A stretch of DNA of 64,000 bases. Source: Desmodus rotundus. Taxonomy: Eukaryota > Chordata > Mammalia > Chiroptera > Phyllostomidae. Both the position numbers and the translations under genes were made by a program. A model generated the notes under the pieces. That model ran no database searches. It worked only from the letters and a program-made list of their open reading frames with translations, and was not told where the DNA came from. Where the stretch lies: NCBI RefSeq assembly GCF_022682495.2, contig NC_071387.1:149838347-149902346 (forward strand), read 5' to 3'. Positions 11,881 through 23,480 of this stretch are shown here, piece after piece; positions within the stretch are counted from its first letter, which is position 1; every line of letters begins with the position of its first letter.

Positions 11881-12119
11881 TCCATACACTTGTTTGAGCT
11901 GTTTTCTTTAAGTCAGACTGTGGTAGGATCAGAAGAAAATTCCACCAGAGACTGAGGATTTCTTCTAATACAATTCTAGGGTTTAGAATCTAGCTTCAGG
12001 GTCACAGGGAAAGGTAGCTGGATAGGGGAGAAATATTAGAAATAAGTTTTCAGAGTCTCCTTAATTTCTTATGCCTTTCATCCTCTTCACAGGTTGCTTG
12101 AAGGGATACAGAGTAGTGA

Positions 12120-12510
12120 GATGGACAATTGTTGTTTTGGTCCACTCTGCTTTCTTTCTTCCTTCTAGTAATAGCACCTTGATTTTGCTTTGGGGGTACT
12201 CCTCCTCCAGAGAGAGTCAGATGTGGTTGCCCATAGAGGTGCCTTTCCCTCCTCTAGACAAGAGGTGGGCACCTGACCCAGACTAGGCTGATCAGATCTC
12301 TCTCTGGAACATGAACAAAAGACAAGAAGAAGCTGATTGACCCTTTCATGTCAATCCAGCTGTCCCTGTTTCCCAGCCCCAGGATGGCCTGATTTCCTGG
12401 TCCTTCTAATCCTCTTGCCTTGCCTTTCCTCTTGGTTGGTTGAGCTTCCTGACTTCCAATAAATTGCTTCTCTTACTCAGTTAGCCAAAAGTGATTTATG
12501 TGCTAGCTAG
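12120..12510 (+). repeat. ancient LINE-1-like 3' end, subfamily unresolved
   Basis: Ends with 'ttccaataaattgcttctc' and 'cagttagccaaaagtgattt', a 3'-end pattern of old L1M/L1ME elements. The inverse pattern occurs at 49,330-49,840. The 71-codon frame at 12,071-12,286 is incidental. Confidence 0.4.
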
Positions 12511-12974
12511 TAATCAACAAACGATAACTGAGAGAAACAGAGAATTGAAGATTAAAATTCTATTTGATTTATCCAAAAGCCCAGCAAGAAAGACTAACTC
12601 TGGATATCTCCAAATAACTCTGGATAGAGACCCAGACTCAGTGTGCCTGTTTTAACACATTTACCCACTGTCCAGGTAAATAATCTGAAAATGTCCCATC
12701 CCCCTTTGAATATTCATTCTGTTCCTAAAGTAGCCCAGTTTTCCCATTAAGTCCCCAGGCCAACCCCAACATACCCCGCCTGGTGAAGCAACCCAGTAGG
12801 CTTACAGACCTCTGCAGTATTCAGCCCTAACCTTCCCGTTTCTTGCTTAACCACCCACCCATGCTGCCACAAAACATTGGCACTTTTTCATTATTATGAG
12901 ATTTCCAAGTCAGCCATATGTCATTAGCCCATCCCCAGTTAACTGTTTTACCTCCTGTTCACCAGCAATCACAG
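12511..12974. other. unassigned, possibly LTR debris
   Basis: C-rich low-CpG DNA without recognisable ends. No gene. Confidence 0.25.
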
Positions 12975-13052
12975 ACAGGAAGACTAATTATATTACTTTT
13001 TATTTAACACTTTTATAGTTCTTACTCGGCACCAGGCATACTCAAAGTGCTT
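12975..13052 (-). repeat. MIR SINE, left part, split by an LTR
   Basis: Reverse MIR ('acacttttatagttcttac', 'gcaccaggcatactc', 'aaagtgcttt') that resumes at 13,722 beyond the LTR. Confidence 0.75.
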
Positions 13053-13721
13053 TGTTGACAAAACAATAACCAGCCCAAGAAAAAGCCTTACAAGAGTTTA
13101 TTTGAGCCAAACTGATGACAAGCGCTGAGGGAAAAAAAAATATCTCAGCAGATTGAGAAAAATACTCCAGAGAAGGGCAGTTTTACAGCTTATTTGATAC
13201 GGTAGAATCTAAGGAGAAGACACAGAGGGATTACATAAAATCCATTGGTAGTACATTAGGGAAGCAGGAAAAAGCAGAGTAGTAAAATCTCTGAGATTGG
13301 ATAAAGAGTAGAATGGGGAGACACGTACTTCTTTTACATTGGAGGGTACAGGTAGTTAGCATTTACAGCACCTGGAGATGGCAAGCAAGAGAAAAAGATA
13401 ACAGTGAGGGGTGCTGTGGTCCTGTACTCTGGGGGTAGATTGTGCTCTGAGAGGTCTAGAAAAAGGGGATTACTCTGACATTCCAAAGGTATGTTATCTT
13501 AGATGGGAAAAGACAATAGATAGGTTCACTTAAAGATTGACCTCTCTCAAAGGAAGCAATATTTCTAGGATGTGACTACCAGACATAACTCACTTTCGGT
13601 TAGAAATTTTTATGTTCAGACCACCCCATGTGGTTACTTTTGTTCCCTGACTTTATAAGGTCCACCATGCAGGTGCCCCTGAGCTTGTCAGGTTTAGTGT
13701 ATGTCCCCTTCTTTGGCCACA
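13053..13721 (-). mobile_element. ERV solo LTR (about 669 bp)
   Basis: Read on the minus strand the element starts TGTGGCCAAAGAAGG and ends near GTTTTGTCAACA. It carries a polyadenylation hexamer AATAAA (complement of 13,097-13,102) about 45 bp before its end, the expected place in an LTR 3' part. It lies inside a MIR, which fixes its limits from outside. Five-base flanks (about GCTTT and GTTTC) are only loosely alike. There is no internal viral sequence. The ERV class is not certain; the layout suggests ERV1. Confidence 0.7.
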
Positions 13722-13905
13722 GTTTCACATATTTTAACTCATGTAATCATAATAAAAACCCCTGAGATAAGAACAAACAAGGAAAATGAGGCATAAAGAT
13801 CTTTGGTAACTTGCACAAAGTCTCAAAGCCCATGAAGAGCAGAATCACAATTAAAACGCAGGCAATCTGGCTCCAAGACTGTACTCCAACCCACCAAGCC
13901 ACGGT
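13722..13905 (-). repeat. MIR SINE, right part
   Basis: Continuation of the MIR broken at 13,052: 'ttaactcatgtaatcataat', 'aaaatgaggcataaag', 'gtaacttgcacaaagtc' and 'caatctggctccaaga'. Confidence 0.85.
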
Positions 13906-14804
13906 TTTGAGATGATGAGTTTATTACATGGCCAATTAAAGGGAAGAGCTAATCATATTTAAATTTGCAGCAGCTGACAGAGCACGCTGACCTGGAAATA
14001 AGATTAGTCCCCACATGTCAAAACCTAAAAACACTGAGTCAAGTTGGAGTACCTACAGGCTTCCTTTTTTAAACACCAGGAAAACAAGCCAAACTATTCA
14101 GCAGTGGTTTCCATTCTTATTGAGAAGGTTCTACTACCTTACATAGAAGGTGCCTTTCTTCTTTAATTGGGCTGAAACTCACATGTTAATTTTCTAGAAA
14201 GTCTGAAATGTAAATCTAACGCTGAGCTTTTACTCCTTGCTGTGGCTGAGCACTGGCCCACCTCTGAAAGAGGGAGGCTGCTGCTTACTCCATCACTATT
14301 GTGCTCCCTGGTTGATTCTCTAACTTGATTATATGTATTATATAACATACTGGGTTAGCTGTATCTTTTTACTTTCCTTGAGTCTTGAACAGTTTTCTGG
14401 TAGGGTATGTAAACCAAGAATTTGCATACTGAGTACTTCACTCCCTGCAGAGCCCTAACCCAATGACTGCTCTTACCTAGCACTGCAGTCTAAACAGATT
14501 CCATTCCACGGTCATGCTGTGCAGAACACGTACGATATAATGACATACAAAGTATTGATATCAATTTTCTAATTTTCTAAAATCAGGGTGAAATATCACT
14601 GAAGGATAATAGTAGGTGCTGTAGGAAGTGGAATTATTAGTGAATTTTAATGTCTTATATTTTTCTTATTTTATATGCCACCTACAAAGAACCTCTATTT
14701 CTTAATAGTATAAAAATATTAAGCTTTATCTGTACCTTTATTACATTTGTGGTATCATGGTCATACTAACATGGTTTTTCTAACTGGTAATTAATAATAA
14801 AAGT
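13906..14804. other. unassigned stretch
   Basis: No gene or repeat recognised over about 900 bp. Confidence 0.3.
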
Positions 14805-14818
14805 AAAAATAGTAGAAC

Positions 14819-15041
14819 TGACCTGGCTGGTGTGGCTCTGTGGGTTGAGCACCAGACTACGAAGCAGAGGGTTGCTGGTTTGATTCCCAGTCAGGGCACA
14901 TGCCTGGGTTGAAGGCCAGGTTCCCTGGTGCGGGGAGTGTGAGAGGCAACCACACACTGATGTTTCTTTCCCTCTTTTTCTCCCTCCCTTCCCCTCTCTC
15001 TAAAAATAAATAAATAAAAATCTTTAAAAAAAGAAAATTAA
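14819..15041 (+). mobile_element. Ves-type SINE with 14-bp TSD
   Basis: Complete copy. It starts TGACCTGGCTGGTGTGGCTC, has a B box (GGTTTGATTCC) near 14,877-14,887, a C/T-rich stretch and an ATAAATAAATAAAAATC tail. The 14-bp duplication AAAAATAGTAGAAC is perfect at 14,805-14,818 and 15,042-15,055, so the insertion is fairly young. Four short open frames on both strands here are artefacts of the SINE. Confidence 0.96.
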
Positions 15042-15194
15042 AAAAATAGTAGAACACTCTGCTCTTTATTTCATAAGTAGCAAAGTAAGAAATGTATAAA
15101 AATTTATAAATTAAGTGAAAAACTTATTTTTGTTCTTATTCCCTAGTTATATTCAGACAGTAAGAGAAAAAAGTAATTTTCACCCAGGAGGGCA

Positions 15195-15390
15195 GTCTGG
15201 TGTCAGAGGCCTAGGTTGTGAATGACAGATCTGCCTCCCACTGACCATGAATGGGTCACATCAGTTCCATGTGCTTTAATGTCCCCAAGTGCAAAATAGA
15301 GATACGAACCCCCAGCACACAGGGCTGTGAAAGCGCCTGGGACGGGTCATGGCACAGAAAAGCTACCCAGTGAATATCCACATACTCGTT
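15195..15390 (+). repeat. MIR SINE fragment
   Basis: MIR order: 'gacagatctgcctccc', 'ggtcacatcagttcc', 'tttaatgtccccaag' and 'gcaaaatagagatacga'. Confidence 0.7.
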
Positions 15391-15414
15391 CCAAAAGCTC
15401 ACCGTAGGCCTCCT

Positions 15415-15512
15415 CTGTATCAGCACTTGCAGGGAGCAGAACAAATAAAATAGACATTAATAACCTAGTGACTTCCCTCAAAGAGCTTGTGATCCAGAGA
15501 AGCAGACAAGAG
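15415..15512 (-). repeat. possible L2 3' fragment
   Basis: Reverse L2-like text: 'cagaacaaataaaatagac', then 'ctcaaagagcttgtgatcca'. Confidence 0.4.
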
Positions 15513-16984
15513 ATCAAACATTTATAATGTAATGGAAAAATATTAGAGGTGTTAGGAATCTTTATTTGAATTTTTTAAAGTTTTAAAAAACCAAAGTTCT
15601 ACCATGGAGTCCCTATAGTTCCGTGGTTGCAAAACCTTTATCTCAGTTGAATTGGGATTTCCCCATTTCTCTCAGACATACTAGGGGTTGCTAAGATATC
15701 TTCCCTCTTGTCTTCACATCGCTGCTGATTTCTATTCATATTTCCAATCAAAAGTACCCTGGAGGGGGAGGGGGATAACTTACTTTAAATCCCTTAGCCC
15801 TCTAAGGTACCTGGGATCATTCTGTGACTCCCAAACCACACTGGGCCCCAGGAAACTCAGCAGGACCATCCTTAGCTTTTTATCACATCTGTGCTCCCCG
15901 CAGAGAACAAGAATTTTGTCCTCTGCTCCCGTGCCCTACCTGGCTCTATAGAACCTCTGCAAGCTCTCTACCTGCATGCCCTGTGCAGCCATTTCTATGC
16001 TGGTTCTTCTCACCTCCCGGGGTTCTACCCAGGAAAGGAGACCTGTGTTCGCTCTGTGCTCAGATTCTACACACCTCTCTGGGGTTTCCGGCACCCTCCT
16101 TATTGCTGTGCTGAGCTCAGGGACAGGACCAGGCAGAGAAGCTCACTCTCTTGTCAGGAGTCCAGAGTGTCACCTCACCCCTGCCCGCACTTGTCAGAGC
16201 ACCTTCTTTCTTCCGGAGCATGGAAGCTTAACTCACTCACCCGTCTTCTCCCAGTGACTGTTTTATCTATGCACATGTGCTCCCTGAAGGGCCCAGAGTT
16301 TTGACATTTAAAATCTAAGAAAAGATTGTATCATCTCTTCCTTAATACATCAAAAATGCTGTACCAAAGCCAAGCCTGTGGTGATAAAAACTACTAGCCA
16401 ATATTTGAAAACTCATACCCCATCACATAACATAGGGACTAAGGGAGCTCAAAGGGAGAAAGCACCTAACTGAGCTGGGACACTCGGAGCAGATGTCACA
16501 GTGAAGGCCCAGCTAGAGCTTAGTCTCCGAGGGTGAGTCAGGGCCCAGCTGCACAGTCAGACAAGGGGGAAGGTCATTCCACGAACAAGGAACCACATGT
16601 GCAAAGTGACACTGTTGCATGAGTCAGGATATAAATATATCTCCACTGTCCGAGCCATAGAAATTACATCCCATTCGGAGAATGAAATAAGCACAGACAT
16701 AATTGTTTGAGCTGGAAGTTACTTCCTGGATAATCTAATCTAATCCCTGTATGTAACAGATAAGAACACTGAGACCCACAATGATGACCTTCAATCCAAT
16801 GTTCAAAAACAAGTAAGACTAAATTCAGCCTCCCCCTCTACCTACAGAAGAAATTCTTACTCTCAATTTACCCTCCCAACCTTGTCCTTTGAGCCAAAAT
16901 TCTGCAACAATTATATCAATGTTTGTCACAAGCTTAGCAAGGTTTTTTTAATCAAGTTTGAAAAAAAACTTATTCTCCAATAAT
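15513..16984. other. unassigned stretch
   Basis: About 1.5 kb. Four overlapping C/T-rich open frames (up to 137 codons, 15,688-16,304) occupy three frames of the same DNA without a preferred frame or recognisable motif, so none is called as a gene. Confidence 0.35.
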
Positions 16985-17620
16985 AGCATTGTTGTTTCTG
17001 GAGTTTCCTCAAAAAAATTAAAAATGAAACTGCCTTTTGACCCAGTGATCCCACTTCTGGGATTATATCCTAAGGATCCCAAAACACCAGTTCAAAAGAA
17101 TAGATGCGCTCCTGTGTTCACAGCAGCATTATCTCAGTGGCCAAGAACTACAAACAGCCCAAGTGCCCATCAGTCAACAAGTGGATAAAAAACTGTGGTA
17201 CATTTACACAATAGAATACTACGCAATCATAAAAAAGAAGGAAATCTTACCTTTTGTAACAGAATGGATGGACTTGGAGATTATTATGTAAAGTGAAATA
17301 AGCCAGTCGGTGAAAGACAAATACCATATGATCTCACTTATATGTGGGATCTAAAGAACAAAATAAACTGAAGAACAAAATGGAAACAGAGGCATGGGTA
17401 CATGGAACAGACTGATGAGAGGAAGGGGCAGGGGGAGATTGGATGAAAGAAGGTGAAGGGATTAGCCAAAGAACATATATGTAGAATCTGTGGACACAGA
17501 CAACAGTGTGGTAATGGCCAGAGGGAAGGGGGAGTGGATGGAGGCTGAGAGAAGGGGGATAAAGGGGGGAGGGGAATAGGGGTATCTACAATAGTGTCAA
17601 CAATAAAAATAAAGAAAGAA
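16985..17620 (+). mobile_element. L1 3' end, 5'-truncated (ORF2 C-terminus plus 3' UTR)
   Basis: LINE-1 ORF2 encodes endonuclease/reverse transcriptase; only its extreme C-terminal part and the 3' UTR remain. Translation near 17,025-17,190 gives the familiar tail with 'FDPVIPLLGLYPKD', followed in other frames by the 'yfhnrilrnh'-type region, so frames are broken. The 3' UTR (about 17,380-17,600) is G/A-rich with several G runs and ends in 'caacaataaaaataaag'. Low divergence suggests a relatively young, bat-type copy. Confidence 0.92.
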
Positions 17621-17734
17621 TAGAGAAGGCCCTGGATTCTGGGAGATTATCCTAAAGATAATTGATGAAGAACATTTTATATGCTGATGTCAGAAGGCTA
17701 TACTGGCACTAGTTCCTTAAAACCTGTATCTCCA

Positions 17735-17887
17735 ATGTATGTACTATTATTTATACCCATTTTATAGATGAGGAAACTGAGGCACAGAACACTAAGCAAC
17801 TTGTCCTTAGGTTACATGGCTAGTAAGTGGAAGGCAGGTATAAACAGTAAAACTCTAATATTCATGCTTTTAACCACTACAGCACCA
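17735..17887 (-). repeat. MIR SINE
   Basis: Clear reverse MIR: 'acccattttatagatgagg', 'aaactgaggcacagaa', 'catggctagtaagtgg' and 'cttttaaccactacagc'. Confidence 0.92.
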
Positions 17888-17929
17888 CATTTGTCTTCGT
17901 GGTAGTATTCATCCTACAAACATAGTACA

Positions 17930-18410
17930 AATATACTTGCACAAATGCGCAAAAACACACATGCAAGGCTTTTCATTGTAGTTGGGTTTGTCTTTAAAAA
18001 ACTATAAATAACCTAAACATCTATCAATAGGAGGCTAATTTAATAAATTACAGCATAACCTCATCATAAGCCAATAAAAAAGAATGGGATAAGCTACCAT
18101 TCATGTGCTGAAATGGACCAATCTCCAAAATACAAGACATAGTTAAGTTAAAAGTAACAAAATAATAATAAAAAGTGTATATAGTACTTTCTGTTTGAGT
18201 TTTAAAAAATGAACTATATAAATAACATTTAAGAATGTTTGCAGAGGGCACTAGCAAGATATTAGTCATGGTTGCCTCTGAGAAGAAGAAAAGCAAAAGA
18301 ATCTGGAATGTGGGATGAGAAAAAAATTTATTTTTTACCATATACCTCTTGTAATGTTTGCATTTTTTACCATGTGCAAATAAGACATTCAGATTCTACA
18401 AACTAGTTAC
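17930..18410 (+). mobile_element. L1M fragment (ORF2 tail/3' UTR)
   Basis: Old L1: 'aataacctaaacatctatca', 'caataaaaaagaatgggata', 'ctgaaatggaccaatctcc' and 'tagtcatggttgcctctg'. Frames are destroyed. The minus-strand 97-codon frame at 18,048-18,341 is a shadow. Confidence 0.75.
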
Positions 18411-18845
18411 ATTTTTAAAATTATCCAATAATGGGGTTTTTTAAAAATCCTAGGATAACCAGTCAAATTTAAGAATCATATAATTAAAGAATATAGTTAC
18501 TTAAAAGTATTTTTAAACACTCAAATTATCATGTTTGTATTTACCTACAAAACAACTCTTTGTAAAGGCCAGACTTCTTAACTCCTTGCCAGGATATTGA
18601 TTCATTGCTGACTCACAGAAGAAAATAAAGAAATAGCCAGATACGTATGTAGCCTGATGCCAGTTGCTATGTTGGGAGCTTAGGGCAAGGGATGCGGGTG
18701 GGAAATGAAATGAAGGGAAGGGGGCTGGGGGGACAGTACCAAAGAGGTCATTCTTAGTAGTGCTAAGATCCCTACTTTAAGGAGCTCCATCCCTCTCATT
18801 CAAGACAGGGACTCAAAATCCAGAATGCATGTGTTACAAGATATA
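18411..18845. other. unassigned stretch
   Basis: AT-rich, then a G-rich patch at 18,690-18,745. No gene. Confidence 0.3.
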
Positions 18846-18864
18846 AAAATACTCTTCCAAATGG

Positions 18865-19132
18865 TGTTATCAATAGGGGATTGGGAGGGGGAGAGAGGGG
18901 GGAAAGGTACAGAGAATAAATAGCATAAATGATAGGTGGAAAATAGACAGGGGGAGGGTAAGAATAGTGTAGGAAATGTAGAAGCCAAAGAACTTATAAG
19001 TATGACCCATGGACATGAACTATAGGAGGGGAATGTGGGAGGGAGGGGGTGGGCAGGATGGAGTTGAGTGAAGGGGCGGAAATGGGACAACTGTAATAGC
19101 ATAATCAATAAATATATCAAAAAAATAAAAAT
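18865..19132 (+). mobile_element. young L1 3'-end insertion with 19-bp TSD
   Basis: Only about 268 bp of L1 3' UTR, with a G-rich tract (18,880-18,905) and an A-rich tail. It is flanked by a perfect 19-bp duplication AAAATACTCTTCCAAATGG at 18,846-18,864 and 19,133-19,151. A related 3' UTR is at 29,724-29,951. The 160-codon minus frame (18,800-19,282) spans both TSDs and is an artefact. Confidence 0.95.
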
Positions 19133-19430
19133 AAAATACTCTTCCAAATGGACTCTCAAGTCCCACACACACCACGTGCCACTGTCATTACCCATATGAC
19201 AGATCACGGGTAGTGACTGACCCTGACATAACATGCTCCAACTGCTTTCTTTCCACTCTGTTCTTTTGTCTATTTGTTTCATTCTGTTTCATGTCTACTG
19301 ATTCTATTTTTTAAAGCTCAATTATGTGTTCATGAAATTTTACCTCTGTCCTTAACACTCACCATGTTCCCTCTAACTAGGAGCGTGTGTATTTGGGTAG
19401 AGGCTGGAGTGGCCTAAAGGAGAAGGGGAG

Positions 19431-19665
19431 TGTTATAGACTCAATGTTTGTGTCCCCCCCCAATATTCGTACCTTGAAGTCCTAACCTCCAGTGAGATAG
19501 CATTTGGAGATGGGGACTTTGGGAGGTAAATTGGGGTTGGATGAGGTCATAACGGTGGAACCCTACGATGGGAATAATACCCATATAAGAAGAAACCCCA
19601 GAGAAGACTATCTCTCTCTTCCCCTTCCTCTCACCCTTTCCCTGTCAAGCATAGACACAGTGAGA
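19431..19665 (+). mobile_element. MaLR (MST/MLT1-type) LTR, 3'-truncated
   Basis: Starts TGTTATAGACTCAATG with 'gtttgtgtccccccccaata' next, as in other MaLR LTRs here. The 3' part with the AATAAA/GTTTATAAGCC region is missing or too diverged to see. The right limit is approximate. Confidence 0.75.
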
Positions 19666-19894
19666 GGGTGGGATAGTTCCCTCATGTTACAAACAGAAAA
19701 AAATCGTTACAATGTTCCTGGCCTGAAGATCACTTCAGAATAGACATTCAAGTGTCCAGTAGTCAAAGTATACTGTTCCTCAGAGAAACCATCAAACAGG
19801 AAAAAAGGAAGTTGTTAAACTGTCATAGACAAGTTACCTCTAAATAAATACAACTAGTAAAAACAATTTTAAAAAACTACAAAGAAAAATGTTC

Positions 19895-20406
19895 ATTCCA
19901 GCAGTAATTAAAACTGCAAATTAAAACAAACAAACGATAATATCCACTACACATAACAGTGCAGAGGAAGCCAAATAGTCACACTATATAAACACTTAAG
20001 AATGCAATATATTGATAGACAGCAAGAACCATAAAGCTATTTATAATTTTTAACCTTTATATCTTTTGGGGGAATTTAATTATGAGAAATTCAAATGAAT
20101 ACTAATAAAATAAAAAGCTATAGACATGAAGATGCTCAAAACAACATTATCTGTAATATATATCCATCTCTATTTCTATAATTTAATAAGTTAAGCTAAG
20201 TGGTCAACAGAAGTTAGCAAATTAATATAGATAATATGAAATATTATGCAATCACTTAAAATAGCAATGGTTAATATGATGGGAAAATTTAATGTTGAGA
20301 GACAGGTGGAGTGTTACATGAAAAAATAATAATATAAGTACTATGGTTGTAAATATTATAAAACAAAAAGGCCTATGAAAAGAACTAGGAATTATTATGC
20401 AAAATA
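19895..20406 (+). mobile_element. L1M ORF2-tail relic, left of mariner
   Basis: AT-rich old L1: 'gcaaattaaaacaaacaaac', 'gaggaagccaaatagtcac', 'gaagatgctcaaaacaacat' and 'atattatgcaatcacttaaa'. It continues beyond the mariner element to about 20,620. Confidence 0.6.
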
Positions 20407-20528
20407 CAGAGTGAGGCAAAAGTAGGTTTAAAGTTGTTTGTATGGAAAATAATACAGCTAATAAATAGTAATACAAAAATAAATTGATCATGTACTCACA
20501 ACTGTAAACCTACTTTTGCTCCACCCTG
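20407..20528. mobile_element. mariner-type non-autonomous element (MITE), copy 1
   Basis: 122 bp with terminal inverted repeats CAGAGTGAGGCAAAAGTAGG (left) and, inverted, CAGGGTGGAGCAAAAGTAGG (right), flanked by a TA duplication (20,405-20,406 and 20,529-20,530). TA target sites and this TIR style are typical of Tc1/mariner. No transposase remains. A second copy at 34,950-35,052 has the same ends. Confidence 0.93.
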
Positions 20529-20625
20529 TATGCATCATTGTGTGGGAAAATGAGATTGTGAATTGTTTTTAAATGTTTGTTTATATTATTGTTGACCTTT
20601 ATTAAAAAATCACGGGGATTTAGCA
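20529..20625 (+). mobile_element. L1M relic, right of mariner
   Basis: AT-rich continuation of the L1M sequence interrupted at 20,406. The end is approximate. Confidence 0.4.
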
Positions 20626-21160
20626 TTGAAAGTTTTGTAACTATAATCTAAATACAAGGGGAAAATAGCTAGCTTTACAAAATACAAGTGATAATTATTA
20701 AACTTGATATTTATTACTTTTCCTTTTCTTTATTTCAAAGAATATACGGAATATCCTTATGCTGCAGCAAATTCTTATGACATAGCACATGCTTTCAGCG
20801 ACAGAGACTGACTTCCGAGCTCTAAATTCTGTGGCTACTAATTATCAACGTCAGCAGCCCATTGTAGCAAGGGTGGCTCTGAAGTTATATGTTCCTCCCC
20901 AAATGATAGCTTTGGTCATTGTCTTTTATTCACACACAGAGGGACTTGGGAGCCCAGGCCCAGAACCCAAGCCCATAGTGTTATTAAGAAATACCTTTTT
21001 ATTCAGAAGGAAGATTGTAGCTTTCAACTGTTCTATTCCTTTTTAATATTTGCCTTTGTGGCCTAGAGGAATGGAGAAAGATGTGTGTTTTCACTTACTA
21101 TTAATGACTTTTCATCAAATGTTCTTCAGAGTAATAAGTTTACAGCAGAGATAGTGAAGA
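20626..21160. other. unassigned unique stretch
   Basis: No repeat recognised. The 85-codon frame at 20,789-21,046 has no recognisable motif. Confidence 0.3.
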
Positions 21161-21173
21161 AAGATTCAGTTTC

Positions 21174-21282
21174 TTTTTTAGGGAGGGTGAAACCATTTTA
21201 TTGAGAGTGGAAAGGCTGGGGGGACGAGATCCGATGTGCTCGGCCAGGCTGGGATCTCTCCAACTTCACAGCCGTGAAAAGC
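21174..21282 (-). pseudogene. retrocopied mRNA 3' end (processed pseudogene fragment)
   Basis: A 109-bp 5'-truncated retrocopy of an mRNA 3' end. On the minus strand it ends in an AATAAA signal (in 'ctctcaataaaatgg', around 21,198-21,212) followed about 20 bases on by a short A-rich tail. A perfect 13-bp duplication AAGATTCAGTTTC lies at 21,161-21,173 and 21,283-21,295. These are hallmarks of L1-mediated retroposition. It keeps four CpGs and so looks young. I do not recognise the parent gene; no coding frame can be assigned in so short a piece. Confidence 0.85.
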
Positions 21283-21295
21283 AAGATTCAGTTTC

Positions 21296-22034
21296 AAACA
21301 CAAAGTTGACACCCAACAAAATATCATTTGACCTTTCTCTTTACATTTTCATTCTCAGCCTTTTGCCTCAGGGTCCAAACGTGTGGTTTCCTACCCAGAA
21401 AAGTAATCCTGGAACAGCTGGCCCCATACTGAAAACAAACCACCCTGACCCAGGGCGATGTCATCCCGAAAGACACAAGCTACCCAGCAGACCCTGGATA
21501 TTTGCTCCGGAGCTGGAAGAGGAGCAAGGCGCCCAGACAACACTCACTCCTCGCAAGACAGGAAGGCACTGGAGCCAGGGTGAGGAATAAGACTAAGTCC
21601 CAGTTCCCCTTAGCCTGTTTGCAACATCGATGCTGAAACCCAGGGAATTGAATGTGACAAAATCCCAGAGGAAAAAGTAAATTCTTTAAAAAATTTTTGT
21701 TCACAAGGAAATAAGGCAGCATTTCATTCACCTTAAAGGGATCCTTTAACCCATGAAATAAGCGTGCAGGCGCTTGCCCAGAAAAGAAAGCAAATCTGGC
21801 AGTGGTCTTAAAGCCAATCCTTCCAAAAAGCAACACCTCTCTGCCCGCTGCCTCTTTCTTCCACATGGCTCAAAATCTTCCCCTTTTGCTTAGTGAAATT
21901 CAATACTTTGAAAACTCTTTCTATTTCTTCTCCTTTTCCAAATTTTTTTTCTTTTAGTTTGGGTTAAATGAGAATTGCTTTTATTCTCTTGGCTTGGTCA
22001 ATTATTTAGCAGCTTCTGGGTATAGAACGCATGC
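21296..22034. other. unassigned stretch
   Basis: Two opposed open frames (129 codons plus at 21,201-21,590; 128 codons minus at 21,480-21,866) overlap. Neither has a recognisable domain, and the first runs through the retrocopy. Treated as non-coding. Confidence 0.35.
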
Positions 22035-22195
22035 TGAACTGGAAATCTGAAAAACTGTGTTCAAGTCTTTATACAGTCTCTAATTAACTACATAATTATT
22101 GACAAGCCAGCTATTTCTCTAGGCCTCTACTTCCTCATCTATAAATAAGAAGGGTAAATGCATGATTGCTAGGATACCATCAAACTCAAAATATT
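22035..22195 (+). repeat. MIR SINE
   Basis: MIR order: 'aactgtgttcaagtc', 'agctatttctctaggcctc' and 'cttcctcatctataaataag'. Confidence 0.8.
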
Positions 22196-22924
22196 CAGTA
22201 ACTAATAGGAAAAAAATTAAAAGAATTACTCCAATAAATGCTGGTGGGAATTTATACATTTAAAAGCAGATGAAAAGTATTATAAAGGTGCTAAAACTTT
22301 ACATTTCATCTTCACCTAGCTTGATTTCTCAGAACTGAAGGATCTCATGGAATGAACTATTCAGAGCTAAAGGACATATAGGTCAAAATAAAGCTCTACA
22401 AATAAAAGATAGCCTATGGTAGAAAGAGGTGACTGGGGGCCAGTGAAGAAATTCCTGCAGTAAGATTTCTTACATTCTTTAAGACCAAAGCAAACAAGTA
22501 GGGAGGAAAAATTTAGGTGCCCATTTTGGGGCAGCTTTTCTTCCTGGCAGACCGCTTTCTAGGGATTAGCTTTCATTTCACCAGTTCTGCAGCCTGAAGG
22601 AAAAGTTATCCTGGGCCAACTTATTTTCTAACTCTGCATTGGTTTATACCATTACAGCAAAATCACAATCAAGGTAGGAAAGAGGAATGCATAAACAAGG
22701 TACAAGGAGAGTAAGAATTAGTATAATCCATAAATAATTACTAAACCCCACATTATGAAATAGTTTCAACTCCTTCCTTATACATAAAACTTTTCCTCCC
22801 GGCCAGGATAGTAAGTCACTGGATTTACTGGTTTGACCTTTGTTTTTCTTTCTTCCCCATCTCAGAACCAAGTTTCCAAACGCTGAAATATGTCTTCTCA
22901 CTAGTCATTTAGTAAGTAGTGAAT
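22196..22924. other. unassigned stretch
   Basis: No gene or repeat recognised. Confidence 0.3.
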
Positions 22925-22952
22925 TCTTTGGTGGCAATCAACAGAAACTATC
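22925..22952 (-). repeat. ancient L1-like fragment, left of an LTR insertion
   Basis: 'ggtggcaatcaacagaaac' is the start (in reverse) of the same old 3'-end family seen at 49,330. It continues at 23,344. Confidence 0.4.
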
Positions 22953-23343
22953 TGTACTAGTCAGCTCAGGCTGCCACAGACACATGGTTTAAACAACAGG
23001 AATTTATTTGTCACCGTTCCGATGTTGGGGAAGTCCAAGATCAAGGTGCTGGCCAATTTGGCTCCCCAGTGAAGACCCTCTTCCAGGCCTGCAGACACCC
23101 ACCTTCTCACTGTACCCTCTCATGGCAGGTAGAAAAGAAGCAAATTTGCTGGTGTCTTTGTTATAAAGACACTAGTCTCATCATTAGAGCCTTCGCGACT
23201 TCACTGAAGCACTTCATCATTTCATTGAAACCCAATTACCTCCCCAAAGCCCCCATCTCCAATTGCCATCGCATTGGAGTTTAGGGTTTCAACACATGAG
23301 TTTGGTGGGGTGGAAGGTACAAGGCACAATTTGTTCCATAGCA
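22953..23343 (-). mobile_element. MaLR (MST-type) solo LTR
   Basis: 391 bp, reverse strand: starts TGTACTAGTCAGCTCAGGC, contains 'caacaggaatttatttgtca' (reverse of the polyadenylation region) and 'aagtccaagatcaaggtgc', and ends TTTGTTCCATAGCA. Flanks CTATC and CTATA form a 5-bp target-site duplication with one mismatch. No internal region. Confidence 0.92.
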
Positions 23344-23480
23344 CTATATAACCTACAGAAGAAATGAGTTTATTAAAGGATACTGAATAGCTTACAGAAC
23401 CAAAGAGAAATCCAGAACCAGCAGGGTAAGCTCAGGAGAACTAAATAACAGGAACCAATAGTTCGTTCATGGTGTTGATA
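23344..23480 (-). repeat. ancient L1-like fragment, right part
   Basis: 'gagtttattaaaggatactg', 'aatagcttacagaacc' and 'tccagaaccagcagg' match the reverse of an old L1 3' end, so the MST LTR inserted into it. Confidence 0.4.

Noticed and set aside
15688..16304. cluster of four overlapping plus-strand frames up to 137 codons
   Set aside because: All are readings of one C/T-rich stretch in different frames with no frame preference.
18800..19282. 160-codon minus-strand frame
   Set aside because: It runs through an L1 3' UTR insertion and both of its target-site duplications.
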